A stretch of DNA of 64,000 nucleotides from Whalleya microplaca (Eukaryota > Ascomycota > Sordariomycetes > Xylariales > Xylariaceae), in contig MU385721.1 of the NCBI GenBank assembly GCA_022497155.1, positions 310,001-374,000 on the forward strand. Reading direction: 5' to 3'. The first letter of the stretch is position 1; each line of letters begins with the position of its first letter. The notes under the pieces are model-generated. The model searched no databases. It was not told the DNA's origin and was given only the letters and a program-made list of their open reading frames with translations. Of this stretch, positions 50,541 to 61,316 are shown in pieces. The translations under genes and the position numbers were made by a program.

Positions 50541-51315
50541 TCTTTCTTACAATATACCGATCCACCCCATACTTTTCGTATTACCATCTGAATATATTAT
50601 TTACTGAACTAGTGTATAATTGAGTTGTACAAACCGAGACCAATCCAACTAATAAGCCATTTTAGTCAGCCTCAAATTTGTCCTATCTTGTAGACTTATG
50701 GTTTTTGCCCGTCATAATCCAAAGCACAGTGTTTATTGTATATTTATTATTTAATAATTTAATAATCATCATCAAATGTGGTTATAATTGAAGCTTAGTA
50801 TCTTGAGGCTCGTTTATGTTTACGTCCTATAATACCTCCTTGATCCACTCTAACCCTAGGGTGTTGGTCACAAAGGTAGTGTAACATAGCTTGTCAATGC
50901 ACCAAACGAAGAGTCTAGAAGCGGAATTTCATGACGAAATTACTTGCTGTTTCTCCCTTCTTACTAATACGCAATAACCAGGCTACTCAGCTTAATCACA
51001 CCTTGAAACAACCCCATTGCTCTTGAGAAACTGGCCGAGGTCATCGTGTCTGGTAGACCTTGCAGGCGCTCTGCAGATGTGAACTTATGAGTTTATGTGA
51101 TAGAGAAATGTAGAATCTGATAACTGGTGTGGAGTGTAGTTATCTTTTGGAGGGAGGCCTAGGGTAAGGTATGGTGACCAAAAGTGGATGTATTAATGAT
51201 GGTGTAGTGGGCTACCTATGACTAGGCGACAATTCCTTATGAAGTAAAGGGCACGCACCACTCCCGCAGGAGATATCAAATTCAAGGGGCACGCCGTCAA
51301 ATACACTCTCACCTA
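50541..51315. other. Intergenic between repeat hairpin and MITE
   Basis: No gene is supported. The sequence is AT-rich with scattered stops in all frames. Confidence 0.5.
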
Positions 51316-51556
51316 GTTGTCGCAAAAACGACGCCGTTATTGCTCGCACAGCAATGACGCCTGATATATCTCGCAACACTAGTCTAAATTAATTTCTTGA
51401 CATATGGGTGACAGAGTTCATATCTCAGTCCACCATTTCTCCATTAGGCCCCCAAATCTGTATCCAAAATTATTCGGAACCTGACAGCAATATTGTCGCA
51501 GGGATATATCAGGCGTTATTGCTGCACCGCAATAACGGCGTCGTTTTTGCGACAAA
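51316..51556. mobile_element. MITE-like element with ~62-bp terminal inverted repeats
   Basis: A 241-bp non-coding element. The left arm (51316-51377) starts GTTGTCGCAAAAACGACGCC, and the right arm (51495-51556), read as reverse complement, starts TTTGTCGCAAAAACGACGCC; the arms match over about 62 bp with a handful of differences. TA dinucleotides flank both ends (51314-51315 and 51557-51558), fitting a Tc1/mariner-type TA target duplication. Each arm also contains its own smaller hairpin (GCCGTTATTGC with GCAATGACGCC), so the element can fold as nested stems. No transposase is encoded, so mobilisation would need a partner element elsewhere. Confidence 0.85.
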
Positions 51557-52227
51557 TATGAATTGGATTCGTGGGTGTCACTGCTGCCGACTGCAGAAAC
51601 TTCAGATCCATAGAGAGCTAACAAGAGGTAATATTAGGGGAGAATCCAAAGTGGGTTTTGCTTCGGTGAGGATTAAGCTCATAATAACAGGAAGAAAGGG
51701 TATATTTGCCCTAGAGCAAGTTTCACAGTATATCAACTGGTTCACCTTCCAAGACATGAGGGTATTGTAATAGGAAAACCTATATCGGGAACTTCCAGTC
51801 TCAGCTTGAGATAGACGCAGGTATGAGTACCATTGTAATCATTAGGGAAGTCTCATCACTAGAGCCCATGGGGGGGGGACTCCCTCCTACGTACAGCCAC
51901 AGGGTGTGAAGCGTATACCAGCAACCTAGATTAGCTATCCCTACTTCGCTATGAATGATCTGAGTCAGGCCTCTTATGCAACTCATGTTTGGCATCAATA
52001 CTCGAATTTGGACCAACAATGTAGGATGAAAAAGGTATTTCACATGCTATCTAAAATAGGAAGGACTTTTTCTAGACCAAAACAGAAAATAAAAGTGGCA
52101 AGACGAGTGCAAGGCCGACACTACTGGACTTATCTAGAGAGCTTATTGAAAATAACAAGAAACCAGAGAATTAATGTACACTGACGAGAAGAATGCCTGC
52201 ACTGTGAATTTTCTGTTTATACAATGT
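51557..52227. other. Intergenic: monooxygenase 3' flank
   Basis: No gene is supported. Short plus-strand frames (ending 51770 and 52184) have no domain. A run of nine G residues lies near 51870. Confidence 0.5.
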
Positions 52228-54271
52228 TCAATACCGAATACTTTCATATCCTGCATCAGGATTATCGAAATAGTATGTCGAATCTCTCCCACTCCCCTCC
52301 CTTACTGAAAACCCGTTTCCCAAGTAAGAAAAGCGGTTGTGCTTGAGTCCTTGCCACTCATAATCTTCATATCTCGGCTCCTCCAGCATATGAAACCAAT
52401 GCACTCGGCTTCCCGGATGGATTGCTACGACTGGACCATCAATCTGACCATTCTTAAACCACGACCTACAATGTGTACTCCACGCAGTTCGGGGCATGAA
52501 CGTCTGTATGTGCTCGCCAAAGTCATCAGTGGCCGCCTTGGATACCTCGACATATTTAATATCTTGCGTTTGGCATTTGTGCAGCATGCGTATGATATAT
52601 TTCGCGGTATGCTCGACGATAGGTAGGACCGAGCCTTGGGCAACAGGAGCGTTGGGTCCTAGGAACACTGGTTCGGTCAGCATTGCCCAAGGAGTTTAAT
52701 CGCCGACTTACTAAAGTGGTTAGGGAAATTTGGAATGGCCAAAGATAAATAGGCCGCGGGAATCTTCTTCCACAAATCCCCCAGGCTAATTCCATCGCGG
52801 CCGATGATTGGATAGCGGGGACAGAATGAAATGTTGAATCCTGTCGCACATATGAATATATCGACCTTGATTATTTCTCCAGTTTCTGTCTGAATACCGT
52901 CGGGGACTATCTTGGTGATGCCGTCGGTGACTACACGCACGTTGTCTTGTGTGAGCGCTTCCAGGTAACCATTGCCAGGTGTTGGTCTCCGACAACCTAC
53001 ACCGAACGTCGGAATGAGGTGCTTTAGTAAAGGCGAGTTTTCTCCTAACTTGGATTTCATCTCATTAATCGAGTAAGCAACGGCCTCTGCTTGTGCGGTG
53101 CTGTCCTTGAGGATAAACTTGAATCGAGTGTTCAGTTCAGCCTCTACCTCTTTACGGTATCGAAGGTACTCGTCTGGCTGAGTACAGAACTTCTCTTTCT
53201 GCTCATTGGAGACTAAAAATTGCGGTTAAAGATAGAACATGTACATCACCATGGGCATACTTACATGCAAAATTGGCACCCCCGGGCCCTGCCTTGCTCT
53301 GTGCAAAGCCGGCTGTGATCCAAGTTGGGGTGCGGATGAAAGTGATTAGCTGCTTCACTTCCGGCTGGATTGTCGGAACAATCTGAATTCCTGACGAGCC
53401 ACAACCGAGGACCGCAACGGTCTTCTCTTTCCAATCTGCGGCCTTGTCCCATGCTGCGCTGTGGATTAGCTGGCCTTTGAAGGTACGCAACCCAGGAATG
53501 TCGGGCCATTTCCAGTCGCTTGTAGTCGTCAGATATCATATTCTCATAATGGCTAGAGGAAGGCAAACTTTAGGATTCCAGAACCGGTAACCATAAAATG
53601 GCACCAGTCATGGGTGATCTCGCTAGACGTGATGTTCTCGACCTTGATGATCCAAATCGCCTTGTCCTCGTCCCATCGCGCCCCAATTACTTTGTGGTTT
53701 AGCTTGACGAAACGATAAAGGTTGTGTTTTCTCGCCACCTTGCGGAAGTATTCCAGGATCTCGGACGCACCAGAGTAACTATCTATTATTAGCATGCTCA
53801 CTCATCTACAGGATACATCATCTCACTAATGGGTCCATTCCGGCTCTGGCTCCCACGTGAATTGGTAATTATGGGACGGAATATCGCAGGCACATCCAGG
53901 ACTACAACGTGAGTCAGTATTTCTCTTTTCAGGTAGTTCAGCGAGTTATCTGAGGTTATAAGGCCGGCATTGGGCTCTCTCGAGTCTCCAATATACCCCA
54001 AAAGAGACATTGTGCTCCTGAAATAGGACAGAGGGTCATAAGCAGCGTTGGAGACTACCCACTATCGATTCTCAAACCATGTTCCACCGACGTCTGAGTT
54101 TTTCTCATATATTTTATGGTCAACATTAATCATATGCTTATCGATCTGGTGCGCTAAGTTCAGTCCAGACGCTCCAGCGCCAATAGTGATGATCCTGAGT
54201 TGACGGGACTCTCCGATGGGCTTTTCGCTGACTCTATATGTACCACCATTCTGTTGGGCTGTACCAGCCAT
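52228..54271 (-). CDS. Type I Baeyer-Villiger monooxygenase (FAD, NADPH)
   Basis: A flavoprotein monooxygenase that inserts oxygen next to a ketone, giving an ester or lactone. Six exons (54271-54063, 53901-53827, 53778-53569, 53518-53265, 53212-52712, 52667-52228) give 562 residues with every phase consistent. FAD-binding GAGASG is at 31-36, FENRYPGCACD follows and is rebuilt across the first intron, the Baeyer-Villiger fingerprint [12 protein letters not shown] is at 178-189 and the NADPH-binding GCGSSG is at 203-208. A late CATGF motif is also present. Donors GTGGGT and GTTTGC are weak, so splicing may be inefficient, but no stop or frameshift was found. It is the first gene of a three-gene oxidative cluster with the SDR and cyclase. 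Without a hydrophobic anchor it is probably cytosolic. Substrate unknown. Confidence 0.92.
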
Positions 54272-54504
54272 TATAGTGAACGACTTGTCTGTAGTAATGA
54301 TTCACAGCTTCACAATGCTTGAGACGAGCAATTGGGTGCATATTCGAGCAGCAAATATTCATATACATTCCTATTATCATATCTGGCGTCATGTAGATAG
54401 TTACAACTCAGACATATGTGATCTGCGCTGGCATAATATGGCACATGGAAGTATAGTGAGTGTGGTGTCATCTACGGGTCTGATCAAGAAGCCCAGGGAG
54501 TCGC

Positions 54505-54516
54505 CGGTGATCTCCG
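54505..54516. promoter_or_regulatory. CGG-N6-CCG dyad, candidate Zn2Cys6 factor site
   Basis: CGGTGATCTCCG about 235 bp upstream of the monooxygenase ATG. Inverted CGG/CCG triplets with a fixed spacer are the usual target of fungal zinc-cluster activators; N6 is the spacing of UaY/Ppr1-type factors. A single short match may be chance. Confidence 0.35.
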
Positions 54517-54562
54517 GGGGTAACAGTAATGTGGGGGTCATACTAGGGTTTTCCCGGGCTGC

Positions 54563-54573
54563 CGGAATACCCG
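54563..54573. promoter_or_regulatory. CGG-N5-CCG dyad, candidate Zn2Cys6 factor site
   Basis: CGGAATACCCG, about 290 bp upstream of the monooxygenase ATG. It resembles the dyad in the SDR/cyclase promoter (58677-58686): CGGAAT-CCG versus CGGAAAT-CCG type. Confidence 0.35.
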
Positions 54574-57398
54574 ACCCACTTATCTCGGCATAGTCTGTGT
54601 AAGTATAAAACATAACCTCGTCTCATCCAAAGTTGCCGAATATCACTATTCATTACATATGTCCCAGAGCTCCTCTTTGACTACATGATGGTTGGTATAT
54701 GCCGTGTCAAAATTGCCTCCAGAGAAAGCAATAGTTGACAAGTCAAATGGGTCATAATTGAGGTATAGTCATGATTTGGCATTGCCACTAATATTAAGCA
54801 TCTGTAAATCAATTGAGCAAAGCGAGGAAAGTATCTTGTCACCGTATAACGTCCACCTCTCCTTCCCTGACCCGAAGCTGGAAAGCCCGAATAGATTGTC
54901 CATAGGAAGCGAGTCTAATTCCGAGGTTAGCAAAAAAGCTACCCAATATTTACATGTAGGGTAACCCCCTATGATGCAACAGCCCCAAATGAGCGAATGA
55001 AGGCTCACTAATTCTCCGATATCAATTAAAGTCAACCACGAATACGATTGTACTTACATTCGTAAGTCCTGGGGTCTCGTAATGGCAGCAACCATAGCTC
55101 TTGTAGGCGCGTGTATACACACAACGGCGCTACGGCGACGACCCAAACATTCATCTCTATCGAGTTCATAGAATGTGGAGGAAATATTTAATTTCTTAAA
55201 CTGTCGATCAAATAATCTAGCACAGTTTCAAGTTGACTTAGTAGAAATGGCTACGTTATTCTCGCACCAAACGCATACTTTTAATTATTCACATACAAAC
55301 AGCGCTCCAAGACTGGAAGTTTTGTTTGACAATAATAGCAGAACCCTCAAACAAATCCTGCCCTTCACATGCTCGATGTACCAGTGGTGCGGGTCAATCT
55401 AATGATCCCCCAGTACTAGAAAGCAACCTAGTTTTTGACAAGTCAAAACTTTGCTCTTCGGCATTGACTCCCACCACACAAGCATCCAACAAGAACAAGA
55501 CATCAGAATAAGGGCTCTAAAATGGTACGAAGTAGGTAATATCGTTGCATCACAGCTCATTAGGCAAACGTGACATGTCTCGTCGCAAATTTGCAGTAAA
55601 CCTCGGCTACATATTTGGTCAACTATACCAAGACGGTCTCATCCGGAGTAACCGTACCTCTATTCACGGAGACCTCTAGAGAGCACAGCCAACCCATCCC
55701 GTGCTCCCCGCAATATGTAAATTCATACTCGCCCCAAAATGTCTTCATGCATATTGATTGTGGAAGATAGTTTCTCAAAAATGACATCATATCCATCATT
55801 GGATTTGTCTTCCTCTATGTTGGTCACTGATCGACACCCGAACATCCCTACCCTGCTGCGTCAGACAACTGCCAGGACGTTGGTTACCGATATAGAGAGA
55901 GCTTCAACACGAACTTGTCATTTATTGGGTGGGATTTTCTGCGCCAACCTAGCAGTTCTGGTTGCCGTGATCTAGATACTACTCTCACGTAACGCTCAAA
56001 GGGCATGTTGTTGCATTAGGTGGTATACAGTCTACGGTGGTAGCTTTGCACGAGTCTCACGGCACTATTTTCCTAACAATTCCACCTGAGTCGTAAATGA
56101 GGACGTCATGTATGCAAACATCATTTCCGGGAAGTATATTGCAAAGTTATACGGGCAAGGATTCTCTAGCTTTGCCTGATAACTTCCTCTTTCCAAAAGC
56201 CCCAAGGGAATTGATACTCCTCCAGTGCTGTTAGCAGTATGTACAGAGGATCACTCCTTGGAGAAGTTCATCTTTACGACAATGGGATAATAATATGGAT
56301 ATAGATACTGGCTTGATATCTCTGATTATGTACATTGTTTCTTGATTCGTCTACGAGGGGGTGTAGTGGAGTGGCTACTACCGGAGTTCTTCGTCAACTA
56401 GCCAAATAGAAAAGGGTCCTGAGAAAGAGGTTCGAAGCATGTCGCTGACTTCGCCATGGTCGCATTCATGTTAGGTACATGATGGTGCATGCTCTCGCTC
56501 ATTCCCCGGTCTTAAAGCTATCGTAATAGAGGCATTGGTGTAATGCTGATGTAATGACTGATTCTAACCGAAAACTGCTAATCGTCGATTGTAGTCATGA
56601 TACAGCGTGACGGATTACTTAAATTAGTATACCTGGACTTCCTTCTGTTCAGAAACACACTCTACCCCAGTTAATGCATTGCCTTCCCCGAAAGTTATGG
56701 GGAAAGTGTGGATCCCGGGGTAGGCCCCGTGCCGAGGATTAGGAAGCACCGGCATGAATATACACTATTGAAAACTGGCTATATGCATACTTTGGAGAAC
56801 GTTGCTCTCACTGCCTTATAATATTGATAGATTTCGGTAGTTAGCCTTGATCGCTTGAAGTTGTTTAATCATTGTACATTATCTTACTTAAATTAGCTAC
56901 ATGCAATTAATTCACCTACTATCTAATGCCATTGAAGACTCGAGGACCTACCTTTTATGAATACTAGATAATATGTTTACTTTTAAGTCCTTCAATATTA
57001 GGAACCATGATAGCGTACCCATGTAATATTTTCCGAGGCACAATCTATGCCTAACCATATGTTAATGATAATTATCCATCCGGTCTGTCCCGTGACTTGT
57101 CGTTATTGAATGTATAAGGTGTAATTTCTGTGTAGCAATTAATGTGAAGCAATTACGGCATCATTTTCGTAGCAGCTTTTCTTTAACGATAAAATTCATT
57201 AGGCGTTAACTTGCCATCCAGAATGAGATACTCACGAACGAATTGAACTGCGCACCACGTTCTCTCTACCTACGTAAGTTTCCTAGAGAACCCGCAGTAT
57301 GTAAATACGGGATTTGGATTGACGTATAACACTAAAGATTGGATGAATTGGACCTTGCAATCTAATACCTTGACCCTAGAACTAGCTACACGAGTAGA

Positions 57399-58517
57399 TC
57401 ACTTCAAGGAACGACCCCCATCAACGGGCAACTCAATGCCAGTGATAAACGATGCCTCGTCGCTGGCAAGGAATGCGGCAGCATTGGCGACGTCCGCAGG
57501 TGTTGCAAATCGCCCCAATGGGATTCCAGATAGCAACCCCTTGCGTTGTTCCGGCGTATCTGGCTTTCCGAGAACGAGTGGGATCCTAGAACAAGTCAGA
57601 ATGCGGCATGCTGTATACAACCAGATTTGAACAAAGAGGTACATTGAAGTTTCTCCTACAACAGGACATATTGCATTGCATCTAATATTGTCTCCTGCAA
57701 GTTCTGCGGCGAGGCCTTTTGTTGCCTATGAGAAATCATCGTTAGATAAGGGTTTGCTAAGATAAGGCTCTCAAATTCAACGTACCGCACTTGCTGCTGC
57801 CTTACTAGCTGCGTACCAGACATGGTTGGGACGAGGTCGTGGGGCACTAATGCTCGAAATATTCACAAATACGCCACCATTGCCTTGCTCTCGGAAGATA
57901 GGCACCACGGCTTTTGCGCTATGATACAAACTCTTTGTATTGATTCGGAGAAGTCGATCCAGTTCTTGCTCTGGTAGTTCAATTGAGGGCTGTTCTGGTA
58001 AGATTTGAGCTGCTCTGTATAAGGATTAGTAAACGCACCGTAGCCTTATTAACTACACCTGCGTTGTTCACAACAATGTCAATCCTGCCAAAAGATGACA
58101 ATGCCGCATCAACGACCTTTAGCCATTCTGCTTCTATGGACACATCAGCCGAGATAAACACGGCAGTCTCCTCTGGCTGTGCAGCAGCTACCCGTTTCTA
58201 GTGCATCAGGATGTTGTATTAGCATCCAAAGTTCGCTCATATTACAAAAACCCCCCCACAATATTTCCATAAATGTAGCCCAGCAGACCATATTGGAAGA
58301 AAGGGGAAAATATTAATTCACTTGCTGTTACTTGTTAGTCGCTATAAACAAGGAACTTTCGAGAAACGGATTATTTATACATGCCTCCGTTTTGAACGTT
58401 GATGTCAACAAGAACCACTTTAGCACCCTCCGCAGTGAACTTTTGTGTGATGCCTTCGCCAAAACCGAGACCTGCACCGGTGACAATAGCAATCTTGCCT
58501 TCGAGTTTGCCCATCAT
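57399..58517 (-). CDS. Short-chain dehydrogenase/reductase, FabG-like
   Basis: NAD(P)-dependent classical SDR of about 250 residues. Exons fit as 58517-58398, 58197-58039, 57989-57786, 57725-57643 and 57585-57399. Cofactor motif [14 protein letters not shown], the NISSIS serine and the catalytic YAASK are present, and the tail ends [14 protein letters not shown] as in 3-oxoacyl-ACP reductase-like enzymes. Four of the five exon joins restore conserved blocks cleanly. The first join is doubtful: the acceptor CACTAG is preceded by an in-frame stop and requires phase 0, and the only phase-0 donor is the poor GTTCAA, whereas the better GTATAA donor at GGCAT would shift the frame. The enzyme could oxidise an alcohol to the ketone used by the neighbouring monooxygenase. 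It is divergent from the cyclase gene, with 450 bp between starts. Confidence 0.85.
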
Positions 58518-58967
58518 CTCTGTGACAAAATTATGTTCCGTTAGGTAGAAACCAAGTGAGAGCAAGATGCTCAAGTTTACATTGCCAATAAGCGTCTTAT
58601 CTTATTTAAATTCACCATCTTCTAAAGATAATATAACGTTTGATAGGCCAGCCTTCGTGTTGTGCATGAGCCCCAACGGAAATCCGCAGTAGGAGGGGTC
58701 CTGGATTAGAGCCGGTAGTTGGCGATTTAGCTTACATAACCTCGGGGTTTTCATAACCGAACCGAACAGGTGCAGAAGAGAGTTATAGTATTACGTAGGA
58801 TAGCAGTATCACATCATATATACAACGTGCCCCAGTGTTACTCATTTGAACTGATTATAAATTAGATGAGCTATACCTAGACACACCAGAAAGGAACTGT
58901 GTCCTAATTCTTATACATATCCATCAAGCTGCCATTGATCATTCCTTTCTTTGCACCCACCAACACT
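58518..58967. promoter_or_regulatory. Divergent promoter shared by SDR and cyclase
   Basis: 450 bp between two divergent starts, which suggests co-regulation. It holds CGGAAATCCG at 58677-58686. No other motif is obvious. Confidence 0.6.
58677..58686. promoter_or_regulatory. CGG-N4-CCG dyad, candidate Zn2Cys6 factor site
   Basis: CGGAAATCCG lies nearly mid-way between the SDR and cyclase starts, about 160 and 280 bp from them. It is similar to a dyad upstream of the monooxygenase, which would fit one activator for all three genes. Confidence 0.35.
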
Positions 58968-60245
58968 ATGGAAAATGTCCAGAGGTTATTTCCTAACGGA
59001 TTGCCTAGTCTGGAGGATTTAAGAATATTCAATAGCGGGAAGGGTGTCCCGCCTGAGACGGCTTGGATATGAGGTGAGGACGACGAGGTATAGCCATGAC
59101 TTATTGCACATAAGCTGCTACTATCTGACAAATCTTGTGAATTAGCTTGGTCGAATCAATCTTCTAACTCCCGAGGTTACACGAGTAGCTCACGAGAACG
59201 AGTTGAGAGACGGCATAGTTGTGTCCCTGAGGTTTGTCATATCCTCAATTCCTATGGCTTCGACACAGCATAAGTTGACAGCGTGGTTCATGTAGCTGGT
59301 CTCTGAAATATCCAGAGCATCCCGCATTCAACCGGAAAGCTTTTAAACATGATATAATACCCAGCCTCGGTAGTCCGTGTATCTTTGACGACTCCTACGA
59401 CATGAATACGCAATCTGGTAGCCAGTGGGACGGCTTCCGCCATTTCGGCCACCTTGGCTTGAAGAAACTGTACAACAATCTCGATCCATCTGAACTTATG
59501 AGTAGCACACGATGCGGCATACACAGCATCTCGCAACACGGTATCGCGGGTAGAGGTGTACTACTCGATTACCACTCCTGGGCTAAGAAACAGGGCCGCG
59601 TATACGACCCGGCCACCACACACAGTATCACAATCGAGGATCTGCATGCAATTGCAAAGGCCCAGAATATAACGTTCAGGATTGGAGATATACTATTAAT
59701 TCGTAGTGGGTATATACCAAGATACTATGAACTACAGAGAGACGATCCGGCCAAGCTGGAGGATCTCGCCCACCATCCGTCATTTGCGGGGGTGGAGCAG
59801 AGTGACCAAATGAAGACATTCTTGCATGACACGTACGTCGATCATCCTATTGATAGGAATTATTATTATCTAGAGCCATGTCAACGCATATTTTAGGTAT
59901 TTTTCTGCTGTTGGCGGCGATGCGCCTGCCTTCGAAGCATGGCCGCCGAAGACGGAATGGTATCTCCATGAATACCTACTCGCAATGTGGGGATGCATCA
60001 TTGGAGAGATGTTTGACTTAGAAGTGAGCATGCCTCTAATTCAAGTAGGCAAGGTTAGTTAATCATGACAGAAATTATCGGAGGAATGCCAGAAGAGGCA
60101 GCGTTGGACGTTCTTCTTCACTAGTGCACCCTTCAACACCCCTGGTAGGTCCAAGACTCAGACGAAGCTATAGAAATATCCTTTATTAAACTGACATTTC
60201 CAAGGTGGAGTCGCTAGTCTGCCAAACGCTCTCGCAATTTTCTAA
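58968..60245 (+). pseudogene. Cyclase-family hydrolase (kynurenine-formamidase-like fold), one premature stop
   Basis: A fungal member of the cyclase family (PF04199), metal-dependent hydrolases that open or close amide and ester bonds. Six exons fit exactly: 58968-59087, 59146-59231, 59296-59832, 59897-60023, 60072-60144 and 60205-60245, 327 codons plus stop. Hallmarks are GRINLLTPEV, FDDSYDMNTQSGSQWDGFRH, HGIAGRGVLLDYHSW, FSAVGGDAPAFEAWPP and the C-terminal FFFTSAPFNTPGG and ASLPNALAIF. In exon 1 the thread GVPPETAWI is followed by TGA (59070-59072) and then GEDDE; family members have a Trp here, so TGG to TGA is the likely change. Every other part is intact, so the break is recent or a sequencing error. 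A start at an internal Met such as 59402 would lose conserved residues. It pairs with the SDR and monooxygenase. Confidence 0.82.
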
Positions 60246-61316
60246 ATCACCAACGACCTGCAATGCCTAGCAAGAGTAATAGGCATTTAAATAATATTCA
60301 TGTGTCAATTATTAAGATTGAGTGCATTTTAGGCCTGTACTCTGTGCTGAGTGGCATGGCAAACACTTAACATAGTATTACCAAGGTAGATTGGGGTGGT
60401 GAGACAAGGGCTTAGATAGGGGTTGGCATAATCCGTATGTCAATTTTAGTTAATAATTCCCTAGGGCCTCTGAGGTGCTTGATGGCTGTCGGAATACAGG
60501 GATGTGTGGCTGATAATTCAGGTGGCTGGACGCCCCACAAGCTGTGGCTGATATATAGGAGGCTCTGCCTCACTTAGTCAGACTCTACCTAGGTAGTGAT
60601 GATACTTCTCTAATAATAACTACTAGGTATACTACTCATAACCTGCGTCTATTTCTTCAGTTTACACCATTAATGGAACCAAGTTGTTAACATAAGTATG
60701 AACCTATCAATCTCATGTCTCGGTCTATTGGAAGTGTGCAATTACCTAAGGTAGAGTACTGAAAATGAAAGAACAATGGAAAATGGAGTTAAACGCACCT
60801 AAATGAAAAGATAATACACTCTGTGCTCCCTTCGTATATATACCCAGCCTTCTAGCAATTTCTACATCTTGAGTCGCTTTCTTCAATGTATCGCCATATG
60901 CTCCACTGACCTTTTAGAGTTCCTGAACGCTATGGAAGCTATGATTACGGCTGAAATGGGTGCCTCACTTGCAGACACTGTACGTACCTAAAGGTATATT
61001 GGAGGAAGATGACTTGTATTCACTTGACCGTAGCTACCGTAAATGTAGAAGACAAACAAGCCATCTAAAGGTCCAAGCGTCTAGTTTTGACGTGTAGGTA
61101 GCCTCAAAATGCGGCGTTTGCTTCAACAATTGCTCAGAGGTATTCCGTTGGACCGTCGCAAACTAATATTGCACACATCACACTCTATCTATAACAACCT
61201 CCCAATTCCATTCACCCCATCGGACTTGAGAATTCTTTGCTTTGCAGTCTATTAGTCTTTCGCATGCTCTTCCCATCCACAAAGCGTGCATCAATCATTA
61301 CGGCTTTCAACATTGG
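60246..61316. other. Intergenic with LTR-like sequence
   Basis: No gene is supported. The part 60441-60488 is a diverged copy of 63898-63943. After it, 60487-60664 looks LTR-like by eye: it starts TGTCGG, has a TATATAGGAGGC promoter-like stretch, a CTCTAATAATAA signal and ends in TTTACA. No matching target duplication was found, so a solo LTR is only a suggestion. Confidence 0.4.
60441..60488 (+). repeat. Diverged dispersed repeat, copy 1
   Basis: CAATTTTAGTTAATAATTCC followed by CTAGGGCCTCTGAGGTGCTT and GATGGC. It aligns with 63898-63943 with roughly three quarters identity by eye, plus weaker matching upstream (ACAAGGGCT ... ATAGGG). Confidence 0.55.

Larger units (their letters stand above)
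54272..57398. other. Intergenic, 3.1 kb: monooxygenase promoter
   Basis: No gene is supported. The first 300 bp upstream of the monooxygenase contain two CGG/CCG dyads (54505-54516 and 54563-54573). The rest is AT-rich with short domain-less frames, the longest of which are about 60-90 codons. Confidence 0.5.

Noticed and set aside
60487..60664. Solo LTR
   Set aside because: It has TG...CA-like ends and promoter-like motifs, but no target-site duplication or second copy in the window; not called as a mobile element.
61242..61316. Longer dioxygenase start
   Set aside because: The frame upstream of 61317 begins at a TTG and has no ATG.
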